DNA of 5,819 nucleotides from Syntrophobacterales bacterium (GTDB taxonomy: Bacteria; Desulfobacterota; Syntrophorhabdia; Syntrophorhabdales; WCHB1-27): NCBI GenBank assembly GCA_017881765.1, contig JADGQN010000318.1, positions 1-5,819 of the forward strand, given 5' to 3'. The translations under genes were made by a program, and so were the position numbers. Under the pieces are notes generated by a model that worked only from the letters and a program-made list of their open reading frames with translations, was not told the origin of the DNA and ran no database searches. Below are positions 1 to 5,621 of this stretch, piece by piece (the stretch's first letter is position 1; each line of letters begins with the position of its first letter).

Positions 1-812
1 AGCCCTTTCATCCGGACTTTGGTTGATGCCTTGATGCCCGGCGGGATCCGTATCTGTTTAGCGCCATCGATGGTCGGGACTTCTACTGTTCCGCCCAGGC
101 AGGCATCGCTGATGGTTATTTCCTTGGTGACATAGAGATCATTGCCAACCCGCCTGAAGACGGGATGTTCTCCGACTTTGATGGTCACGTAAAGGTCCCC
201 CGCCCGCCCCCGATCCTTATTACCTTTTCCCTGGAGGCGTAAGCGCTGACCTGAATTTATGCCCTTGGGTATCTTGACCTTGATCTCCTCCGTTCCCTCG
301 GGTCCGCTGAACGAGAGCCTCTTCTCCGCTCCATGGATGGCGTCCATGAAGGGAATTTCCAGTTCATAGTGAAGGTCGAGGTCGCCGGCAGGCCTCTGTT
401 CTCTCGCGGCAAAATCTCCGGAGTCAAAATCAAACCCTCTTCTGCCGCCCGCTCGGCCCGCTTCCCTTCCCTGTTGCTTTCCGCCAAAAAGAATGCTGAA
501 TAAATCCTTGTTTCCGAATCCCAAATCTTTAAACAGATCACCCATATTGAACCCACGGTAAATGTCTTCCTGAGAATATCTCTGCTGGAAGCCGCTCATA
601 CCGTAGGTATCGTACTGCTGTCGTTTCTCCTTGTCGCTGAGCACCGCGTATGCTTCGTTAATCTCCTTGAAGTGCTCTTCGGCCTGCTTGTTGCCCGGGT
701 TCCTGTCAGGGTGATACTTCATGGCCAGCTTTCTGTAGGCCTTCTTTACCTCCTCTTCAGTTGCGCTTTTTTGCACACCAAGCATCTCATAATAATCTTT
801 CTTAGCTGCCAT
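1..812 (-). CDS. DnaJ/CbpA-type co-chaperone (type II J-protein), C-terminus cut by window edge
   Basis: This cytosolic Hsp40 family protein would stimulate DnaK ATPase activity and deliver unfolded clients. 270 codons are visible and the gene runs off the left edge. The J domain covers residues 5-70 (DYYEMLGV, then YHPDRNPG with the HPD motif at residues 34-36, then FKEINEAYAVLSD). A short Gly/Phe-rich linker follows at about 86-135 (GFNMGDLFKDLGFG, ILFGG). The C-terminal substrate-binding beta domains run from about 143 onward (DLDLHYELEIPFMDAIHG, then VKIPKGINSGQRLRLQGKG, then GDLYVTIKVGEHPVFRRVGNDLY). The CxxCxGxG zinc-finger repeats of true DnaJ are absent, so it is CbpA-like. The ATG lies inside the end of the DUF89 gene (11-bp overlap), with AGGTGG a few bases upstream, suggesting coupled translation. 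No grpE, dnaK or cbpM is visible nearby. The family call is firm; the exact paralogue is not. Confidence 0.95.
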   Translation of the reverse strand, partial: MAAKKDYYEMLGVQKSATEEEVKKAYRKLAMKYHPDRNPGNKQAEEHFKEINEAYAVLSDKEKRQQYDTYGMSGFQQRYSQEDIYRGFNMGDLFKDLGFGNKDLFSILFGGKQQGREAGRAGGRRGFDFDSGDFAAREQRPAGDLDLHYELEIPFMDAIHGAEKRLSFSGPEGTEEIKVKIPKGINSGQRLRLQGKGNKDRGRAGDLYVTIKVGEHPVFRRVGNDLYVTKEITISDACLGGTVEVPTIDGAKQIRIPPGIKASTKVRMKG

Positions 813-1632
813 AGACACCACCTATAAACGAAGTATGCTCGCCGACACTGCGGTCGAGGGCTTCAGCAACGGTTTTGCACTTTACCTTAAGATTGTATAT
901 AACGGGTCTTTCGTCGTGGAATTCTGAGATAGCCTCATAATTGCCCATACCCTTGGCAATGACGAGAGCATCGCTCTCCCACAAGGCTTTGATCGTGCCG
1001 GACATGCGTTCTTTTCTGACGCCGACTTCATCCGCGCCCGTCGAAATAATGTTTGAGAACAGGTTGCGCAGGCCGTAGAGCTCTACGTCAGGCACGGACA
1101 GGTCATTCTGGGCCGGAGCCTCCTTAACCGCATAATAAACATTTTTTCCTGCGCTTTCCAGGAACCGGATCAAAGGCAGGTCGAAGAAAAAATCTCCGAT
1201 GTTGTCCCCGAAGAGCAATGCCTCTCTGCCCGCGCTCATAATCCTTTCCCGGATGCTCTCGACATTGCCCAGAAAGCGGAAGGCGGATACGTCGTAGCTA
1301 CCCTCAAAATAGTCGAGAGAATTGCCCAGGCACGAATATTTCAGCAAGCCCTCGAGGTCCCGAGGGAAGAGGCTTCGGAACTCCTCTGCCGCAACCAACG
1401 CCAAACGGAGCTCCATCGCTTTTTTTGCGGCAAAAGGATCTGTCACTCCTGTCTGTTCCCTTATATACCCCAGAAGCCGGTTTGAGATTTCTGTCGGGCT
1501 CTTCGAAGGGCTGTAAAGCCGGTCGATCAGGTGACTACAGCGTTCAACCAACGTGCCGTTAGCGCCCGAAAGCGATACAATCTGCTGAGCAAACTCTTGA
1601 AGGCACGTGTAACAGCGTTCTCTTGTCTTCAT
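802..1632 (-). CDS. DUF89/ARMT1-like family protein, probable metal-dependent phosphatase
   Basis: This 276-residue protein matches the DUF89 (damage-control phosphatase ARMT1-like) family. Members studied elsewhere are metal-dependent phosphatases acting on sugar phosphates or damaged phospho-metabolites; the substrate here is unknown. Visible signatures: an N-terminal CYTC (Cys7, Cys10), a GN..D element (LGNSLDY, 102-108), the metal-site motif FGDNIGDFFFD (141-151, Asp143/Asn144), EAPAQND (171-177) followed by Asp182, and the C-terminal DALVIAKGMGNYE (221-233) with KVKCKTVA (249-256). I chose the ATG at 1632 (MKTRERCYTC). The reading frame extends ten codons further to a GTG at 1662, but that extension lacks a good ribosome site and family N-termini usually begin just before the CxxC. 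AAGGA lies close upstream of the ATG. It is the first gene of a pair with the J-protein, overlapping it by 11 bp. Confidence 0.9.
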   Translation of the reverse strand: MKTRERCYTCLQEFAQQIVSLSGANGTLVERCSHLIDRLYSPSKSPTEISNRLLGYIREQTGVTDPFAAKKAMELRLALVAAEEFRSLFPRDLEGLLKYSCLGNSLDYFEGSYDVSAFRFLGNVESIRERIMSAGREALLFGDNIGDFFFDLPLIRFLESAGKNVYYAVKEAPAQNDLSVPDVELYGLRNLFSNIISTGADEVGVRKERMSGTIKALWESDALVIAKGMGNYEAISEFHDERPVIYNLKVKCKTVAEALDRSVGEHTSFIGGVYGS

Positions 1633-1662
1633 GCGTCCTTGAATCACTACGGGTGCATTCAC

Positions 1663-1676
1663 CGCGGCTTGCCGCG
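1663..1676. repeat. Short perfect inverted repeat
   Basis: The bases CGCGGC TT GCCGCG form a perfect 6-bp stem with a two-base centre. It lies just upstream of the DUF89 start and adjoins the larger REP-like repeat at 1682-1746. It may be part of the same repeat landscape or a leader hairpin; no T-run follows on either strand, so it is not a canonical terminator. Confidence 0.4.
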
Positions 1677-1681
1677 TGTGC

Positions 1682-1746
1682 CGTCATTCCGGCGAACGCC
1701 GGAATCCAGAGACCGGACCGGATGCCGGATCAAGTCCGGCATGACG
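1682..1746. repeat. REP-like palindromic element with two hairpins
   Basis: This 65-bp intergenic element has inverted ends, CGTCATTCCGG on the left and CCGGCATGACG on the right. It holds two hairpins. The first, at 1686-1705, is ATTCCGGCG / CGCCGGAAT around AA. The second, at 1722-1742, is ATGCCGGA / TCCGGCAT around TCAAG. The linker between them carries GACCGGACCGG. Elements of this GTCATTCC...GGAATCCAG...ATGAC form are scattered through intergenic regions of many bacterial genomes. It lies in the leader of the DUF89-DnaJ unit, about 50 bases upstream of the DUF89 ATG, and would be transcribed if that unit's promoter lies further right. Only one copy is in the window, so the family assignment rests on form. 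Confidence 0.75.
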
Positions 1747-1841
1747 CATAATATCCCGCTGCTCGCGGCGGTGTTGTTTATTAACCCTGAAATGAAAAGC
1801 TCTGCGAGCTATTTTTATCTATTAAAGATATACCCAAAGGC

Positions 1842-1870
1842 TTTACAATTCAATTTCAAAAAAATAGAAT
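1842..1870 (+). promoter_or_regulatory. Probable sigma70 promoter for the FmdB-type gene
   Basis: A -35 hexamer TTTACA (1842-1847), a 17-bp A/T-rich spacer and a -10 hexamer TAGAAT (1865-1870) each match consensus at five of six bases with ideal spacing. Transcription would start near 1877, giving a leader of about 35 bases before the ATG at 1912. I see no equally good promoter facing left for the DUF89-DnaJ unit. Confidence 0.6.
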
Positions 1871-1911
1871 ACTGGCAGGCACATTGCGAAAGAAGGAGTT
1901 GAAAAGTCCCC

Positions 1912-2253
1912 ATGCCTATCTACGAGTACTACTGTGACCGGTGTAAGAAGGTATCTTCCTTCCTGCTCTTGAGGGCCACGGAAGAGATTGAGCCCTGCTG
2001 CAAGAGCTGTAATACAAAGGACGTCCGGCGCATTCTCTCCCGCGTATCCATCTTGAAGAGTGAGGAGAGCAGGATGGAGAGCCTGCTCGACCCGAGCAAG
2101 TTGTCGGGCCTGGACGAGAACGATCCCAGGAGCATGGAAAAGCTCATGAAACGTATGGGCCGGGAGATGGGAGACGAACTGGGCGAAGGCTTCGAGCAGG
2201 AGATGGAGGAGGCCATGAGTGAGCCGGAATCTACCCCGCAAGAAGATCTGTAA
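1912..2253 (+). CDS. FmdB-family zinc-ribbon protein
   Basis: This 113-residue protein opens with MPIYEYYCDRC, the typical start of the FmdB/CxxC_CxxC_SSSS putative regulatory family. Two Cys pairs (Cys8/Cys11 and Cys30/Cys33) should bind one zinc ion; the ribbon ends near residue 45. The rest (about 50-113) is hydrophilic, rich in Glu, Met and Ser, and probably helical or disordered (MEKLMKRMGREMGDELGEGFEQEMEEAM). The role of the family is not established; a regulatory role was proposed for FmdB of Methylophilus. AAGGAG at 1893-1898 is 13 bases from the ATG, a longer spacing than usual, but the start is fixed by the conserved N-terminus. It is probably monocistronic from the promoter at 1842-1870. 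Its last 23 bases overlap the end of the opposite-strand YciO-type gene. Confidence 0.9.
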   Translation: MPIYEYYCDRCKKVSSFLLLRATEEIEPCCKSCNTKDVRRILSRVSILKSEESRMESLLDPSKLSGLDENDPRSMEKLMKRMGREMGDELGEGFEQEMEEAMSEPESTPQEDL

Positions 2254-2845
2254 TCGGCCCCTTGCCTTCTCGCAAGACCTTTACCTCATCATCCACCAGG
2301 CTTATTACCGTGGATGGGTCCCCCGGAATAATACCGCCGTCGATCACGAGGGAGACGGCGCCTTTCAGGTACCGCTCGATCTCTTTGGGATCGGTGAGTA
2401 GCCCGAGGGTGGGGCTTTTGGCGCTCGTGTTGATGAGCGGCCTCTCCAAAAGACGCGTGAGTGCAATGGGCACTGGATGGTTGGGCATCCTCACCCCCAC
2501 CTCTTTTTTGCCCGACATCAAGAGGCGCGGTATGATCCTTCTGGCCTTGAGAACGAATGTGTAGGGGCCGGGAAGAGAGGCCTTGAGAACACGGAAGGCA
2601 AAGTCGCTCATCACCGCGTAGATGCTGATCTCTTTAAAATCCTTGAAAATGATACTGAGCGGTCTCGTCTCGTTGAGACCTCGCATCTCATAGAGACGCC
2701 TGATAGCCTTTATATTGAAAAGGTCGCAGCCGAGGCCGTAAAAGGTGTCCGTCGGATAGGCAATAATCTCGCCGTTTTGCAAAGCCCCGAGAATCGAGTC
2801 GGTCGCCCTTTTTTTGGGCCTTGAGGGGTTCCATTCCACGATCAT
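2231..2845 (-). CDS. yciO: YciO-type Sua5/YrdC/YwlC family protein
   Basis: This 204-residue cytosolic protein belongs to the Sua5/YciO/YrdC family, whose TsaC/Sua5 members make threonylcarbamoyl-AMP for the t6A tRNA modification. Family motifs are YPTDTFYGLG (30-39), PGPYTFVLK (92-100), VGVRMP (116-121), NTSA (139-142), PSTV (177-180) and a C-terminal REG (192-194). The layout, including an IDGG before the PSTV and DFAFRVLKASLPGPYTF, resembles E. coli YciO more than TsaC. The KxR motif of TsaC is replaced by RGL (55-57), as in YciO, so full t6A-synthase activity should not be assumed. The ATG overlaps the methyltransferase stop codon (ATGA), and GGGAGGA lies just upstream, indicating coupled translation. 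It is the last gene of the minus-strand group and overlaps the FmdB gene tail-to-tail by 23 bp. Confidence 0.88.
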   Translation of the reverse strand: MIVEWNPSRPKKRATDSILGALQNGEIIAYPTDTFYGLGCDLFNIKAIRRLYEMRGLNETRPLSIIFKDFKEISIYAVMSDFAFRVLKASLPGPYTFVLKARRIIPRLLMSGKKEVGVRMPNHPVPIALTRLLERPLINTSAKSPTLGLLTDPKEIERYLKGAVSLVIDGGIIPGDPSTVISLVDDEVKVLREGKGPITDLLAG

Positions 2846-3414
2846 CTCTTCCTCCCTACGTAACGGGCGACAGCCCGCTTCTTGCCCTCGAAGAGGAATG
2901 TACCCTCCTCATAGAACATGAGATCGAGTCCTCTGAAATAGCCGATGAGTTCTCCATGGTGGAGCAAGTAATCCGGATTACGTGGCCGATCAAAGTTGTT
3001 TTGGTCTTGTAGAAACGTTTCATACATGAGGATGCCGCCGGGACAAAGTAAGGAAGGGAGATCGCCCATGATCTCCCGGACGAGGAAGTAGAAAACAAGA
3101 ACAGCGCTGGCAGAGCCTTCCTTGAAGGGGAGGTGGTATGCATCGCCGAAGATCGGAAAGAACTGCAGCCCGCGCTCCGATGCCCCCTGCACAGCCGTCT
3201 TAATCCCTTCCCAGGATCGATCGAGGCCGCAGCAGAACCACCCCTTCTCCGCGAAAACGAATAGATCGCGTCCCGTACCCATGGCAATGTCGATCACGGG
3301 GCTCCCGGATTGAGCCATGCTCCAGAACCGACTTACGAGCTGATGCGGTTGCAGAGGGCCGTAGTAGAAGCCATCCTGGTATCTCTTGTCCCAGCCTTGC
3401 CAATTAGCGTTCAT
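2842..3414 (-). CDS. Class I SAM-dependent methyltransferase
   Basis: This 190-residue protein has the Rossmann methyltransferase fold. The N-terminal WDKRYQDGFYYGPLQP (8-23) recalls the WxxRY...PS opening of TehB/thiopurine-type methyltransferases. Motif I is VIDIAMGTGRD (40-50), where the first Gly of the usual GxGxG is Ala44. The acidic SAM-ribose position is probably Asp65 (CCGLDRS), followed by GDAYHLPF (90-97), a hydrophobic strand VLVFYFL and the post-IV motif LLCPGGILMYETF (122-134). The substrate cannot be told. The ATG at 3414 lies inside a repeat element that also supplies the first five codons. Upstream in frame there is no ATG, GTG or TTG before a stop, so this is the earliest start. 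Its nearest strong Shine-Dalgarno (AGGAGG) is 16 bases away, which is poor spacing. It overlaps the YciO-type gene by 4 bp (ATGA). Confidence 0.88.
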   Translation of the reverse strand: MNANWQGWDKRYQDGFYYGPLQPHQLVSRFWSMAQSGSPVIDIAMGTGRDLFVFAEKGWFCCGLDRSWEGIKTAVQGASERGLQFFPIFGDAYHLPFKEGSASAVLVFYFLVREIMGDLPSLLCPGGILMYETFLQDQNNFDRPRNPDYLLHHGELIGYFRGLDLMFYEEGTFLFEGKKRAVARYVGRKR

Positions 3415-3539
3415 CGATATAGTTTCGTTGCCTCCTCGTCGCGCTCCTCGACGTACTTCAAGTACGCCCGGGTACCCGCCGTGCGGGTGGGGCTCCTTGT
3501 CGTCGCCTCACTCTATCTTCGAATGCAAATTGGCATCAG
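3398..3539 (-). repeat. Dispersed inverted-end element, copy A
   Basis: This 142-bp element fills the whole gap between the amidohydrolase stop and the methyltransferase start. Read on the minus strand it begins CTGATGCCAATTTGCATTC and ends with GAACGCTAATTGGCA, giving imperfect inverted ends (about 19 of 25 bases match). Internal blocks shared in order with the copy at 5622-5750 are TTGCATTC, ATAGAG, GAGGCGAC, GGCGTAC, AGTACGTCG, GGCAACGAA and CTATAT. A perfect palindrome CGTACTT-C-AAGTACG lies at 3452-3466. This copy also carries an extra GC-rich part with ACCCGC/GCGGGT (3474-3488) and GGGTACCC (3470-3477), absent from the other copy. It encodes no protein, so it resembles a non-autonomous MITE-like or REP-like sequence. 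Confidence 0.8.
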
Positions 3540-4367
3540 TCATCCGAATAGATGCCTCGCATTGAGATGGAGCAGCTTTTGCCTGCCTTCCTCTTCCAGA
3601 AGGTCCATATCGCGCGCATACCTTTTGTAGGAGAGGAGCGGGTAATCGGATCCGAAAAGCACCCTGTCCGGCATGCATTGTGTGACGAACCCGTAGATTT
3701 GCTTAGTGTAAAGCAACGGCACGGCTGCCAGATCGTAATAGACGCGGGCAAACGCCTTTTTGATCTCCGGCATGAATTCATAGAAACAGATACCGCCCCC
3801 GAGATGAGATAGAATCGTCACGAGCCCCGGGTGAGTTTCGACAAAGGTCACCAGTTCCTGAAAATCCATTTTGGTTTTACCGTGGTACGCGTGACCCACT
3901 TGCTCATTCACATGGATCATCAAGGGCAGGCCATTCTTTTGAGCGTAGTCGGCGATGACATCCAGACCTTTTCTTTCCTTCTCGCCGAAGCCCGACTCGT
4001 AAAAGGCGAGTTCCCCGATTCCTCGTGCACCGAGCTGAAATGAACGCTCCGCCTCCGTCAGGGCAAAAGTCTCGTCTTCGGCATCGACTATTGCAAAGGG
4101 GATCAGCTTCGGGTTGCGCCGAGCCACGTCCAAAACGTAGTCGTTACAGATAGTGATGAGCCCTTTGTCTTTGAAGGGAAACGCAGTGATGACTGCGCGG
4201 TCGATCTGCTCCTCGCTCATGTACCGGGTCAATTCCGTCTCATCCGCCATCCGGGCCTTCGGGTTTGCGTAAAGCAAAGAGAAGCGAACATCCCTCGATG
4301 CAATCCGGTCCCTCATCTTGATGACGTCAGCAGGGAAGAGATGCGTATGGGCGTCGATAACAGGCAT
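3540..4367 (-). CDS. Amidohydrolase-2 family (ACMSD-like) metal-dependent hydrolase
   Basis: This 275-residue TIM-barrel protein fits the amidohydrolase_2 family, which includes ACMSD and related decarboxylases and hydrolases of aromatic and other acids. Expected metal ligands and catalytic residues are present: HTH (His7, His9) on strand 1, His152 in LPLMIHVNE, His188 in ILSHLGGG and Asp241 in VLFGSDYPLL. GARGIGEL (113-120) is also typical. The substrate is not evident. I chose the ATG at 4367, which has AAGGG five bases upstream and gives MPVIDAHTH; the frame also opens at a GTG two codons earlier (4373), but the AAGGG would then touch the start. It heads the minus-strand group with the methyltransferase and YciO-type genes, although repeat copy A follows its stop directly. 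Confidence 0.9.
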   Translation of the reverse strand: MPVIDAHTHLFPADVIKMRDRIASRDVRFSLLYANPKARMADETELTRYMSEEQIDRAVITAFPFKDKGLITICNDYVLDVARRNPKLIPFAIVDAEDETFALTEAERSFQLGARGIGELAFYESGFGEKERKGLDVIADYAQKNGLPLMIHVNEQVGHAYHGKTKMDFQELVTFVETHPGLVTILSHLGGGICFYEFMPEIKKAFARVYYDLAAVPLLYTKQIYGFVTQCMPDRVLFGSDYPLLSYKRYARDMDLLEEEGRQKLLHLNARHLFG

Positions 4368-4377
4368 ATGCACCCTT

Positions 4378-4383
4378 ATTATA
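4378..4383 (-). promoter_or_regulatory. Possible -10 hexamer for the amidohydrolase gene
   Basis: A perfect TATAAT is read on the minus strand, ending eleven bases before the ATG at 4367. No convincing -35 hexamer sits 16-18 bp further upstream (TTTCTA at 17 bp). If used, transcription would begin only about four or five bases before the start codon, leaving no room for the AAGGG ribosome site, so it may be chance. Confidence 0.3.
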
Positions 4384-4403
4384 CGGCTTCCGCAACGGAT
4401 TAG

Positions 4404-4439
4404 AAACAGATTTTAACCAGATAGATTTTTTGTCTGTTT
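4404..4439. promoter_or_regulatory. Inverted repeat in a divergent intergenic region, possible operator
   Basis: AAACAGA (4404-4410) and TCTGTTT (4433-4439) are perfect 7-bp inverted arms separated by 22 bp, in the 90-bp gap between the divergent amidohydrolase and HAD genes. The spacing would suit a regulator binding two sites, or a hairpin. Short A/T-rich arms can arise by chance, so this is a candidate only. Confidence 0.3.
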
Positions 4440-4457
4440 GGTGATATAAACAGCAGA

Positions 4458-5099
4458 ATGTCGTTGAAGATCGTTTTTCTTGATTGCGACGGAACGCTCA
4501 CTACGGTCAAAAGCAGCTGGGAGTATCTTCACCGGAGACTCGGACTCTGGGACAACCATGCGGATGAATTCCAGCGTCTCTTCCGGGAAGGGAAGATCGA
4601 CTACTACGAATTCTGTAAACGTGATGCCCTTCTCTGGAAGGGACTTCCCCTGGAGCGTGTCATGGCCGTGATTGGCGAGATACCCTACCACGACGGGGTG
4701 CGGGAACTGACGGACTGGCTGCGCGCCGAAGGTATTCCCTCCGTGATCCTGTCCACGGGTCTTTCATTCCTGGTCGAGCGGGTCAGACAGGACCTGGGGA
4801 TCACGCGTGCCCTTTCAAATGACCTGGTCGTGCACGAAGGTCGTCTTACAGGCGAAATAAAAATTCACGTAGAGCATGACAAGAAGGGGTACTGGGTCCA
4901 CCGCATTTTACAGGAGTTGGGCATTGCGCCCGGTGAGGCTGCGGCGATTGGAGACGGCGAAGGAGACAGGGGCATGTTCGAGTCAGTTGGTCTCTCCATT
5001 GGCTATAACCCGCACCCGAATCTGCTTTCGTCGGTTGACCATGCAGTTTACAACGGTTCGCTGGCTTCCGCGGCGGAACTGTTGAAGCGACACACGTGA
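4458..5099 (+). CDS. HAD-superfamily phosphatase, phosphoserine-phosphatase-like (HAD-IB)
   Basis: This 213-residue cytosolic protein has the four HAD motifs: DCDGTL (Asp9 nucleophile, Asp11 acid/base), VILSTG (motif II, Ser99 or Thr100), a lysine at 142/143 in HDKKGYWV (motif III) and AIGDGEGDRGMF (motif IV, Asp166 and Asp170). An alpha-helical cap lies at about 20-77 (SSWEYLHRRLG, then REGKIDYYEFCKRDALLWKG). The order and the GDGxxDxxM motif resemble SerB and its archaeal HAD-IB relatives, which hydrolyse phosphoserine or related small phosphates; the substrate is not proven. The ATG gives a canonical N-terminus, but the upstream bases lack a strong ribosome site (GGTGAT is about 12 bases away). 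TATAAA at 4445-4450 could be a -10, which would make the mRNA nearly leaderless. It overlaps the NlpC/P60 gene by 4 bp. Confidence 0.9.
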   Translation: MSLKIVFLDCDGTLTTVKSSWEYLHRRLGLWDNHADEFQRLFREGKIDYYEFCKRDALLWKGLPLERVMAVIGEIPYHDGVRELTDWLRAEGIPSVILSTGLSFLVERVRQDLGITRALSNDLVVHEGRLTGEIKIHVEHDKKGYWVHRILQELGIAPGEAAAIGDGEGDRGMFESVGLSIGYNPHPNLLSSVDHAVYNGSLASAAELLKRHT

Positions 5100-5563
5100 G
5101 AAGTCAAAGGCGACTTGCCCTTCTGATGCTTTTATGTCTCATTGCCGCCCTGGCAGGATGCGCGCCGAAAAAGGTGAAGGTATACGAGTACGGGGGGCCG
5201 CCTCAGAAGGGTGATGCCATAGTGCAGTACGCGGTGGGCCTGCTTGGCAAGCCGTATAAGAATGGCGCGAAGGGTCCCGACGCCTTCGACTGCAGTGGGT
5301 TCGTGTACTACGTGTATAAGCGGTATGAAATCAACGTGCCTTACACCACGGAGGAGTTGGTCCGCACAGGCTATCAGGTACCCAGGGAAAACGTACTTGC
5401 CGGCGACCTCGTTATCTTCACGATAAAGAGGAGCTACCACATCGGTATCATGATGAATGAACGGGAGTTTGTGCACGCATCCACATCAAAAGGGGTCGCG
5501 ATCGGCACCCTCGACCTCCCTTACTGGCGAAGAAGCTTCTCGCACTTCCGGCGGGTAATGTGA
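5096..5563 (+). CDS. NlpC/P60 family cell-wall peptidase, lipoprotein
   Basis: This 155-residue exported protein is predicted to cleave peptide cross-links or stems of peptidoglycan. The N-terminus is a lipoprotein signal: basic MRSQRR, a hydrophobic stretch (7-20) and the lipobox LAGC with Cys22. Ala23 after the Cys favours outer-membrane sorting under the Lol rule. After a short linker (PKKVKVYEYGGPPQKGD) comes the catalytic domain: YAVGLLGKPYKNGAKGPDAFDCSGFVYYVY with Cys66, AGDLVIF (102-108), His115 in YHIGIM and a third polar residue His127 in FVHAST. It is a minimal, Spr/NlpC-sized version without extra SH3 or LysM domains. The start is GTG, overlapping the HAD stop as GTGA, with only a weak upstream ribosome site, so translation is probably coupled. 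Confidence 0.93.
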   Translation: MRSQRRLALLMLLCLIAALAGCAPKKVKVYEYGGPPQKGDAIVQYAVGLLGKPYKNGAKGPDAFDCSGFVYYVYKRYEINVPYTTEELVRTGYQVPRENVLAGDLVIFTIKRSYHIGIMMNEREFVHASTSKGVAIGTLDLPYWRRSFSHFRRVM

Positions 5564-5580
5564 AGGGGCTGGTCATCTTG

Positions 5581-5612
5581 GGTTAGCTATGGACTACCTA
5601 GGGGTAGCTACC
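5581..5612. repeat. Imperfect hairpin downstream of the NlpC/P60 gene
   Basis: GGTTAGCTA (5581-5589) pairs with TAGCTACC (5605-5612) with one bulged T. The right arm lies within the perfect palindrome GGTAGCTACC (5603-5612). There is no T-run after it, so it is not a standard intrinsic terminator; it could be a processing or stability hairpin of the HAD-NlpC transcript. Confidence 0.35.
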
Positions 5613-5621
5613 GATAATGGT

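Noticed and set aside
257..556. Minus-strand 99-codon open frame
   Set aside because: It is an alternate frame inside the J-protein gene, Arg/Ser/Pro-rich and without motifs.
1633..1662. Ten-codon N-terminal extension of the DUF89 protein from a GTG
   Set aside because: The extension runs towards the repeat region, lacks a good ribosome site and precedes the usual MKxRxxCxxC family start at 1632.
1798..1820. Hairpin AGCTC-TGC-GAGCT followed by ATTTTTAT, resembling a terminator
   Set aside because: The stem is only 5 bp, the T-run is interrupted, and no plus-strand gene lies upstream to be terminated.
1780..1860. Possible leftward promoter (TTGAAT or TTGTAA with weak -10 hexamers)
   Set aside because: The A/T-rich stretch offers several poor combinations and none stands out, so I did not list one.
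1531..1902. Plus-strand 123-codon open frame
   Set aside because: It runs antisense through the DUF89 start and then through the REP-like element, with no family signature; it is a chance frame.
2477..2824. Plus-strand 115-codon open frame
   Set aside because: It is antisense to the YciO-type gene, whose motifs are unambiguous.
2856..3287. Minus-strand 143-codon open frame
   Set aside because: It is the shifted frame of the methyltransferase, Ser-rich with no motif; the methyltransferase frame carries all expected motifs.
5132..5476. Minus-strand 114-codon open frame
   Set aside because: It is antisense to the NlpC/P60 gene and has no recognisable domain.
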